From the NCBI GenBank assembly GCA_905235605.1, contig CAJOMF010000001.1:70967-115520 (forward strand): a stretch of 44,554 nucleotides of DNA, given 5' to 3'. Of this stretch, positions 15,387-21,791 are shown in pieces. This stretch comes from an uncultured bacterium. GTDB taxonomy: Bacteria > UBP6 > UBA1177. Positions within the stretch are counted from its first letter, which is position 1; every line of letters starts with the position of its first letter. Both the position numbers and the translations under genes were made by a program. Below the pieces are notes generated by a model. That model was not told the origin of the DNA, did not search any database, and saw only the letters and a list, made by a program, of their open reading frames with translations.

Positions 15387-16625
15387 ATGCAAAACTATAA
15401 GTTAAATGGGGAAATTTATCTTGTTCGCGGTGCGGCGAAGAGTTGCGTCTACGATATAGGACACAATAAACTATTCTCCGTTGACAAATCTGTTGCTGAT
15501 ACGATTGAAAATGCTGTTTTGGGGAAAGAATATCCTCTCAAATCCGCTATTGTAGATGCATTGATGGCAAATGGCATTATTGTGCCATCAAATGAACCCA
15601 TGTCAGCCATGCCCTGCATTGGAGAATTGTTTGAAGGTATTGACCGTAAAATTGATTTTGCTTGGATAGAGGTGACAAATGTGTGCAATCTGAAATGCAG
15701 TCATTGCTACAATGAAACGAATCGTCCGTACCATCGATCTATGTCGTTTGCTGATTTCAAACATGTGTGCGATGAACTGGTTGCCTATGGTGTTTCGGAA
15801 ATCCAAATGATTGGTGGAGAACCGTTTATTATTCCGGAAGATCAACTTTTCCAAATGTTGTCATATGCTCACGAGAAATTCAAATCCATAGAACTATTCT
15901 TTAATGGTACTATGGTTTCTCGTGCACAATTAGAGTGGATTAAGGGAAATGTCCCTAAAACTCGTATTGCGCTTTCTTTACATTCTTTTATCGAGGAAGA
16001 ACAGGATAGGTTCGCACAGGTTCATGGTTCCTATAAGAAGATTACGGAAACACTAAAAAATCTTAAAGAGCTTGGTATAACATACCGTTATGTTGGTGTC
16101 TACTCATCTATGATAAAAGTTGGAGAAGAGTTAGATTTTGGTGTTCCTTACAAACGTGACTACATTCGCTTAACAGGTCGTGCCTCACTTCAACATTATG
16201 ACCGTAAACTGCTGAAAGAGCGCCTTAAAACACGTGACGTTTTTAAGTTTAATGACTTAAAGAAAACAATTTTGGACATTTGGTCATCCAATTGTTTTTC
16301 AAAGTATTTCTATATTTCCAGCGATCTCGAGGTTTATCCATGCGTAATGGAAAGGCGATTTTCCCATGGTAATTTAGCGGGGCGAGGACTAAATGAAATT
16401 GTGGATGCGTCTCTTTTGAATTTTTCAAAAGACAATGTTCGTGGATGTTGTGATTGTGAATATCGCTATGTCTGTCTTGATTGTCGTCCAGATTCAATTT
16501 CTGGAGATAAATATGAAAAACCATGGTTTTGTTTGTATGACGAACAAAATGGTGTATGGCGTGATGCCGATGTTCGTGCCGATGAACTATTGAAACTTGC
16601 GGAGCGGCCAATATGCGTGAAATGA
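15387..16625 (+). CDS. Radical SAM/SPASM peptide maturase
   Basis: The 412-residue enzyme has three parts. Residues 1-80 (YKLNGEIYLVRGAAKSCVYD; LFSVDKSVADTIENAV; LMANGIIVP) have the pattern of a PqqD-like leader-recognition (RRE) domain. The radical SAM core follows, with the 4Fe-4S motif C100-x3-C104-x2-C107 in VCNLKCSHCYNE and IQMIGGEPF as the GGE motif. The end is a SPASM-type auxiliary cluster region with C319 (YPCVMER) and C354, C355, C357, C363 and C366 (RGCCDCEYRYVCLDC). Such enzymes install thioether or C-C links, or epimerise residues, in RiPP precursors. AGGAGG upstream is very strong. It overlaps the next gene by 13 bp. The substrate is probably the 40-residue peptide at 15192. Confidence 0.88.
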   Translation: MQNYKLNGEIYLVRGAAKSCVYDIGHNKLFSVDKSVADTIENAVLGKEYPLKSAIVDALMANGIIVPSNEPMSAMPCIGELFEGIDRKIDFAWIEVTNVCNLKCSHCYNETNRPYHRSMSFADFKHVCDELVAYGVSEIQMIGGEPFIIPEDQLFQMLSYAHEKFKSIELFFNGTMVSRAQLEWIKGNVPKTRIALSLHSFIEEEQDRFAQVHGSYKKITETLKNLKELGITYRYVGVYSSMIKVGEELDFGVPYKRDYIRLTGRASLQHYDRKLLKERLKTRDVFKFNDLKKTILDIWSSNCFSKYFYISSDLEVYPCVMERRFSHGNLAGRGLNEIVDASLLNFSKDNVRGCCDCEYRYVCLDCRPDSISGDKYEKPWFCLYDEQNGVWRDADVRADELLKLAERPICVK

Positions 16626-18550
16626 CCATGTCAGGCGAGGTTTTAAGAGGATCGCGCGTGCATCTTCGCCCCTTTGATATAAAAACAGATGCGGCATATA
16701 TTTTCAGCATTTGTAGCAAAGAAGAAACAGTCAGGTTTTACGGAATGGAACCAATGAAATCTGTTGCGGAGGCCGAAAGACTTTTGTCGGCATATGCATC
16801 GGGAACTGCCGCAGGAACATCGTTGCATTGGGCAATCACAGATGCTGTAACTGACAAAGTCATCGGTGATGCTGGAATTATGTCCATAGACGCTAATAAC
16901 TATCGAGCGAGTTCATATTGTATTCTTGATGCACAGTATTGGGGAATGGGGTTGTCATACGATGCGATGAAAATGCTTTTTGATTATGTTTTTTCTACAA
17001 CAAATCTCAATCGTATCCATGCATATGTCGATAAAAGAAATAAGAGGACAATAAAAAGTGTTCAAGGAATTGGTTTTGTTCTCGAAGGCATTCTTCGTGA
17101 GTACGAATTCGATAAAGGTGAGTTTATAGACGATGCTGTTTTTTCACTAACACGCTCAGATTGGTGTAAAATTAGACATGCTGTATTCGGTGCTCGAGAA
17201 AGACAGGCTCGGCAAAAGTTTTCATGGCAGTATTATGAATTTGGTGATGAGCATTACGTATGGATTTTTGACGGCGAGAAACAACGATACCATCTTTTGA
17301 CAGGCCTGGATGCGGATAGATGGCTAAAAGCTGAGAATCCTATGATTCTGTTATGCGATGAAGGTTTCTCTACTAATGACGAACAAGTTATTCAATTCCT
17401 GTCAAGACTTAGGGTCGAGGATATCGTTTATGAAGTCCATTGGGATGTGACTAATGCTTGCAATTCCAAGTGCAAACATTGTTACAATTATGGTGCTCAC
17501 AATGGTAGCCGAGATTGTGTTGAAGGTGATATGTCAGATGATGAGTGTCGGGACTTGTTGAAAGCAATGCGCGAGAAAGGGGTATTTCGTATTGTATTCT
17601 CAGGGGGTGAGCCGCTAATACGAAAAGGCTTTTTGGAACTTGTGCGTGAGGCACGCGAACTAGGCTTCCAAGTTGTCATTTACACAAATGGTATTCTTGT
17701 GGATGAGGTGATTGCTGACCAAATAGCCAAACTTTGTCCGGTTTCAGTTGGAGTGAGTGCGTATGGAGCATCTGCAGCAACTCATGATGAGGTTACAGGA
17801 ATTTACGGATCTTTCGAGAAAAGTATGAACGCATTATGCCTTTTGTCTGAACGTGGTGTGCATACTGTTATGAAATGTGTGGTTCTTCACTCCAATTTTA
17901 AGGAAATAGCTGCAATGCGGACACTTGGTCTTCAAATTGCGGAAAATGTATATTTTAACTATATCTTTTATCCTAGCTTAGACAATGCGGTGGAAATGAA
18001 TGAACAGATGTTGCGAATGTCGGAAATAGTGACATTGGCATTGGAACCGGAGTCTGAAATCTATTTTGGAAAGCAATCACATCAGCTTTGTCGCTATGAA
18101 CCTAACAGAGATTATGTGTGTACGCAAGTGCAAAGGTCTTTATATTTGAACTCGCGGGGACAAGTATTTCCTTGTATTGCTGTTCCTTGTGCGGCGGGAA
18201 ACTGGAGAGGCTTTTTTACTAGAGCAAAGCGTTGTGCTGATGATGCGATACTGTCATATTGGCGAAAATTGAGGTTCTCCGATATTCCATTATGTGGAAA
18301 GCATGACTATTGTCTATTCTGTTATTCAGCATGTTCAGGTGATGGTTTGCTTGTAAACAGAGATGAACACTTGCCTCCAACAAACCATTGTCGCCTGGCA
18401 ATTGGAAGGTATGTTGCGTCAAGATTGAAGGTAATTCATCATAATAGTGAAGAAATAGCTGTCTTACAATTAAATGACAGTGTACTTGTTGATTATATGA
18501 GTTCTCTTGGGATTTCTAGAGATGAGTATGAGGTTAGAGGAATTCTCTGA
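16613..18550 (+). CDS. GNAT acetyltransferase-radical SAM/SPASM fusion
   Basis: The 645-residue fusion begins with a RimJ/RimL-type GNAT domain (about 15-190: LRGSRVHLRPF; YWGMGLSYDAMKMLFDYVF; NLNRIHAYVDKRNKRTIKS). Residues about 200-275 (YVWIFDGEKQRYHLLTGLDA; VIQFLSRLRVEDIVYE) look like a second PqqD-like recognition domain. The radical SAM core carries C283-x3-C287-x2-C290 (ACNSKCKHCYN) and FSGGEPL. The C-terminal region has SPASM-type Cys (FPCIAVPC; CGKHDYCLFCYSAC; NHC). It is translationally coupled, overlapping its neighbours by 13 bp and 1 bp. Presumably it acylates and oxidatively modifies the same peptide. A joint GNAT-radical SAM protein is unusual. The start at 16613 is favoured over internal Met codons by a weak GGAG and the overlap. 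Confidence 0.85.
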   Translation: MREMTMSGEVLRGSRVHLRPFDIKTDAAYIFSICSKEETVRFYGMEPMKSVAEAERLLSAYASGTAAGTSLHWAITDAVTDKVIGDAGIMSIDANNYRASSYCILDAQYWGMGLSYDAMKMLFDYVFSTTNLNRIHAYVDKRNKRTIKSVQGIGFVLEGILREYEFDKGEFIDDAVFSLTRSDWCKIRHAVFGARERQARQKFSWQYYEFGDEHYVWIFDGEKQRYHLLTGLDADRWLKAENPMILLCDEGFSTNDEQVIQFLSRLRVEDIVYEVHWDVTNACNSKCKHCYNYGAHNGSRDCVEGDMSDDECRDLLKAMREKGVFRIVFSGGEPLIRKGFLELVREARELGFQVVIYTNGILVDEVIADQIAKLCPVSVGVSAYGASAATHDEVTGIYGSFEKSMNALCLLSERGVHTVMKCVVLHSNFKEIAAMRTLGLQIAENVYFNYIFYPSLDNAVEMNEQMLRMSEIVTLALEPESEIYFGKQSHQLCRYEPNRDYVCTQVQRSLYLNSRGQVFPCIAVPCAAGNWRGFFTRAKRCADDAILSYWRKLRFSDIPLCGKHDYCLFCYSACSGDGLLVNRDEHLPPTNHCRLAIGRYVASRLKVIHHNSEEIAVLQLNDSVLVDYMSSLGISRDEYEVRGIL

Positions 18551-19578
18551 TGGAAGCTGAAACTCAAGAGAGAATTGTTTTATCAATTGTTATTCCTGTT
18601 TGGAATAGAGCTCATGAAATTGTTCACACCATTTGTTCTATAGTGCCTCAATTCACAGAATATAATGCAGAAATTATTGTTGTTGATGATGCTTCCTCTG
18701 ATGACACTGTTTCCATTGTCAAACGTCTTGCGAATGATTATCCGTGCATCAGGTTTTTACCTGTTTTGAAACATTGCGGTGCTGCTGCTGCTCGTAATAA
18801 GGGGCTAGAAATGGCCAGAGGCCGTTATATATGGTTTGTTGACTCGGACGATTTGGTTGCTGAAGGTGCCTTGCCCATAATAATGGCGGAATTAGAAAAG
18901 GGGGAGGCTGACATTCTCCGTTTTAATTGTGTCAAGATGTCAGAACGCCCGAAAGCTTATCGCATGGATGCTACATGGAATGTTGAGGTTAAGAAAATTG
19001 ATATCACTTCTGACTATGCTGCCTTTTATGCATTTTTGTGCTGGGGCAGTGTTTGGAATGCCATTTTTTCGCGAGAGCTCATCGGTGACACCAAGTTTGA
19101 TGAATCCTTTGCTTTCGGTGAGGACGCGCCATTTTCATGGAAATTGGCATCGCGTGCCAAGTCTTGCTTTTTTATTGACGCTCCCTTGTATGTTTATATG
19201 AATACGTTAGGCTCGATGACATCTCAGAAAACCGTGGAAAGATTTCGGTGCTATCTCCGGCAAATCGAAAAATTGCGTTATTTGACTGATTGTTCGGAGC
19301 TGAGGGAAGAATGGAAGAATTCTCTGAGGATCTCATGTCGCAATCGTGTATTCTCTCATGTTTTCTTTTGCTTTTCATGGAGCGAGATTAATTCGGAAAT
19401 GTGGAATGATTGGTTTCTTTTCTATAGGCGTTTTTTTGTTGAAGATTCAATGCGTCCGCTAACGAGGCGATTTCTATCAAAAATGCTTTTTGTTTTGAAT
19501 TCGCGTATAGCAGTTTATATAGTTTTTTTTCTGCGTTACGCTAAACTCCTAGCTTTAGGAAAAGTTCATCTTCCGTAA
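18550..19578 (+). CDS. GT-A (family 2) glycosyltransferase
   Basis: The 342-residue protein has an N-terminal GT2 domain: LSIVIPVWNRAHEI, IIVVDDASSDDT, GAAAARNKGLEMARGRYIWF and the metal/nucleotide site D98-S-D-D101. The GEDAPFSWKLASRA block is the acceptor-side acid region. The C-terminal third is basic and aromatic (HVFFCFSW; IVFFLRYAKLLALG) and may sit on the membrane surface, but no clear transmembrane helix is needed. It transfers a sugar from a nucleotide donor. The one-base TGATG overlap with the radical SAM gene argues that the acceptor is the modified peptide or a linked carrier. It is not in a polysaccharide locus. Confidence 0.88.
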   Translation: MEAETQERIVLSIVIPVWNRAHEIVHTICSIVPQFTEYNAEIIVVDDASSDDTVSIVKRLANDYPCIRFLPVLKHCGAAAARNKGLEMARGRYIWFVDSDDLVAEGALPIIMAELEKGEADILRFNCVKMSERPKAYRMDATWNVEVKKIDITSDYAAFYAFLCWGSVWNAIFSRELIGDTKFDESFAFGEDAPFSWKLASRAKSCFFIDAPLYVYMNTLGSMTSQKTVERFRCYLRQIEKLRYLTDCSELREEWKNSLRISCRNRVFSHVFFCFSWSEINSEMWNDWFLFYRRFFVEDSMRPLTRRFLSKMLFVLNSRIAVYIVFFLRYAKLLALGKVHLP

Positions 19579-19602
19579 AAAACAAGATTTGGGGTTGTCA
19601 AA

Positions 19603-20616
19603 ATGAAGGATGATATTTATCTGGTTGTTGACCAAGGGGCAAGCAAGACTATTGCTCTGGCTGTTTCACCTACAGGGAGCATTCTTGCGTTTGCCGATGA
19701 TTACGCACTTGTAAAAAATCACGGAAGAGAACGGATAGGTCCAGAAATCCGCTTGAAGTTTGTTGTTAGAAATTTGGTAGAAAAAATTGGCAACAGAAAT
19801 ATATGTTTTTCAAAATCATGTATTGCTGTTAATGGGATAAACACCCCGGAGGATGCGGAATCTTTTAGGAAAAGATTGCTTGGGATCGTTGCTTTTGGTG
19901 AAACGCTTATTATTAACGACAGTATTGCAGCCCTGCATGGGGGGTTCATTGAAATGCCGCAAGAGGAGAACCTTGTTGTTATTTGCGCTGGAACACGCTT
20001 TAATTGTCATGCAGAAACGGCAAAAGGAGGTGTTGCAACCTTGGGGTGGCGGGTTTCTTGTCAGGATCACGGAGCATTTGCACTAGGAGGGAAGGCTTGG
20101 GATGCTGCTGTTGATGGTTTTAACGGATTAAAGGCTGCTACGAAGTTGACGGATCTTTTCATTCGACATTTTTCAACTCCGGGGATGGATGCTCTTATGG
20201 AAGGATTTTTTTCTGGCGCAATTCCATTTGATACTCCTTCTTTTGCACCTTTGCTTTTCGATGCGGCATCGATTGAAGATGAAGTTGCTTTAGGCATTGT
20301 TGATATGTTTGCTTCAAGATGGGTGAGCTACGCCAAACTGTCATTGCAATTGGCTGGCGAAAAAGAACTGACGCATGGAAATATTGTACTTTCTGGAGGT
20401 GTTTTCAAATTTGACAGAGGATTTCTTCAAAAAGCCATTATGCTAAGCGCAAAAGAGAAATTACCATTATTTTCAATTTGTTGTGCACAGTTTGAACCTG
20501 TAGGTGGAGCCGCACTTTTCCTTTTCCGGAAAATATATGACAAAGCTAAAATGAGAGGTATTGCAAAGGAGTTTTCTTCTTCGTATTTGCAGAAGATAAA
20601 AATGAGACACTTATAA
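19603..20616 (+). CDS. BadF/BadG-superfamily ATPase, GlcNAc-kinase-like
   Basis: The 337-residue ASKHA-fold protein has the phosphate-1 loop in YLVVDQGASKTIALAVSPTG, the Asp-bearing IINDSIAALHGG, an adenosine-site ICAGTRFNCHAE, and GWRVSCQDHGAFALGGKAWD, which corresponds to the GG.G...GDEGSA block of N-acetylglucosamine kinases. IVLSGGVFKF and GGAALFLFRK close the fold. It lacks the CxxG 4Fe-4S Cys of dehydratase activators, so a sugar kinase is more likely. It begins 24 bp after the glycosyltransferase and ends the island. It could supply or phosphorylate the sugar used for peptide glycosylation, or act on a peptide-borne sugar. Substrate unknown. Confidence 0.75.
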   Translation: MKDDIYLVVDQGASKTIALAVSPTGSILAFADDYALVKNHGRERIGPEIRLKFVVRNLVEKIGNRNICFSKSCIAVNGINTPEDAESFRKRLLGIVAFGETLIINDSIAALHGGFIEMPQEENLVVICAGTRFNCHAETAKGGVATLGWRVSCQDHGAFALGGKAWDAAVDGFNGLKAATKLTDLFIRHFSTPGMDALMEGFFSGAIPFDTPSFAPLLFDAASIEDEVALGIVDMFASRWVSYAKLSLQLAGEKELTHGNIVLSGGVFKFDRGFLQKAIMLSAKEKLPLFSICCAQFEPVGGAALFLFRKIYDKAKMRGIAKEFSSSYLQKIKMRHL

Positions 20617-20680
20617 GTGAGAAGAATATAGATTAAATTCTTTCTGTAAATTAATTATCACCTGATTTTTGTAGATTATA

Positions 20681-20709
20681 TTCCAAAAATATGTATAGCA
20701 GTTTATATG
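20681..20709 (+). promoter_or_regulatory. Weak candidate promoter of the LRR/Sel1 gene group
   Basis: TTCCAA (20681-20686), a 17-bp spacer and TATATG (20704-20709) lie in the 147-bp AT-rich gap after the island. The match is poor at both hexamers. Confidence 0.3.
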
Positions 20710-20763
20710 TGATTTCGGGGGTAGAAATTCTGCAAAAATAGATGAGAAAAACCGGAGGGCAAA

Positions 20764-21774
20764 ATGTTATCTGAAGAAAAGAGCAGCAGCGTTATTTATT
20801 ACGAGGCTTATGGCAAAATAGAGAGTGAGTGGGTTGAAAAGAATTCTCTTTCGCACGATTTTACAAGCGGTAAGGGAAGGATCGTACTCAAGAAATCAGT
20901 AAGAAAAATAGGTAATTACGCATTCAGCGATTGTTCTTGGCTGATATCGGTGATTATTCCCGATTCTGTGACAAAAATCGGAGATCATGCTTTTGAATAC
21001 TGCATTTTTATGGAAAAGATTATTATAGGTAATTCGGTAGAGAAAATCGGAGAATCTGCGTTTTTGCAGTATTTTGATATTGAATCGGTAGTTATTCCTG
21101 ATTCTGTTAAACAAATCGGAAACGATGCTTTTTCTGATCGCAGGAGTCTGACCTCGGTTAAGATCCCGTGCAGTGTTACAAAAATTGGAAGCAATGCTTT
21201 TTTGAATTGTACAGGGCTTTTGTCTCTGTCGATTCCCGATTCTGTAACAGAAATTAAAAGTTACGCTTTTGCAGGCTGCAAGAGTCTCGAGAATATAAAG
21301 TTGGGTAAAAATGTTAAAAAAATAGGAGAAAATATCTTTTGCGACTGTCTTTCTTTAGATTACATAAGAGTGTCTGAATTCAACGGAAAATATGATTCCA
21401 GAGACGACTGCATGGCTGTAATAGAAACTGCAACGAATACGCTCGTGGCAGGATGCAAAGGGACTGTAATACCGAATTCGGTTAAAAAAATCGGAAAGTG
21501 CGCTTTTAGTGCTTGTAAAACTCTGGCATCCTTAAAAATTCCTAATTCTGTAACGGAAATAGGGCAAGAGGCCTTCAGCAGGTGCGATTGCCTGACATTG
21601 GTTGAAATTCCGGATTCAGTGAAGAAAATAGGCAGCAGAGCTTTCAGTTTTTGCAAACACCTGTCATTTGTCATAATCCCGGATTCTGTTGAAATAGGGG
21701 AGGATGCATTTATCGGTTGCGATGATTTGTCTGAGGAATCGAAAATCAGAATACGCGAAATGCAAGAGAAATAG
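20764..21774 (+). CDS. BspA-type leucine-rich repeat protein (LRR_5)
   Basis: The 336-residue protein contains about ten repeats of about 23 residues with the pattern I.IPDSVTKIG..AF..C..L. (for example VIIPDSVTKIGDHAFEYC). This is the Treponema/BspA-like LRR_5 family, whose members often bind host or other bacterial surfaces. One repeat is interrupted near residue 200 (EFNGKYDSRDDCMAVIETAT), a known irregular BspA unit. I see no signal peptide or membrane anchor, so secretion is unproven and it may act in the cytoplasm. CGGAGGG upstream supports the start. It overlaps the next coding frame only if an unlikely early start is used there. Confidence 0.88.
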   Translation: MLSEEKSSSVIYYEAYGKIESEWVEKNSLSHDFTSGKGRIVLKKSVRKIGNYAFSDCSWLISVIIPDSVTKIGDHAFEYCIFMEKIIIGNSVEKIGESAFLQYFDIESVVIPDSVKQIGNDAFSDRRSLTSVKIPCSVTKIGSNAFLNCTGLLSLSIPDSVTEIKSYAFAGCKSLENIKLGKNVKKIGENIFCDCLSLDYIRVSEFNGKYDSRDDCMAVIETATNTLVAGCKGTVIPNSVKKIGKCAFSACKTLASLKIPNSVTEIGQEAFSRCDCLTLVEIPDSVKKIGSRAFSFCKHLSFVIIPDSVEIGEDAFIGCDDLSEESKIRIREMQEK

Positions 21775-21791
21775 TGATATCGGAGGCTTTT

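Noticed and set aside
19505-20708. 16-bp exact repeat (GTATAGCAGTTTATAT) inside the glycosyltransferase gene and again at 20693-20708
   Set aside because: An AT-rich 16-mer can recur by chance in 44 kb. One copy lies inside a coding region, and no flanking structure suggests an attachment site.
20764-21774. BspA-type protein as an exported adhesin
   Set aside because: No signal peptide or sorting signal is visible, so only the repeat family is claimed, not the location.
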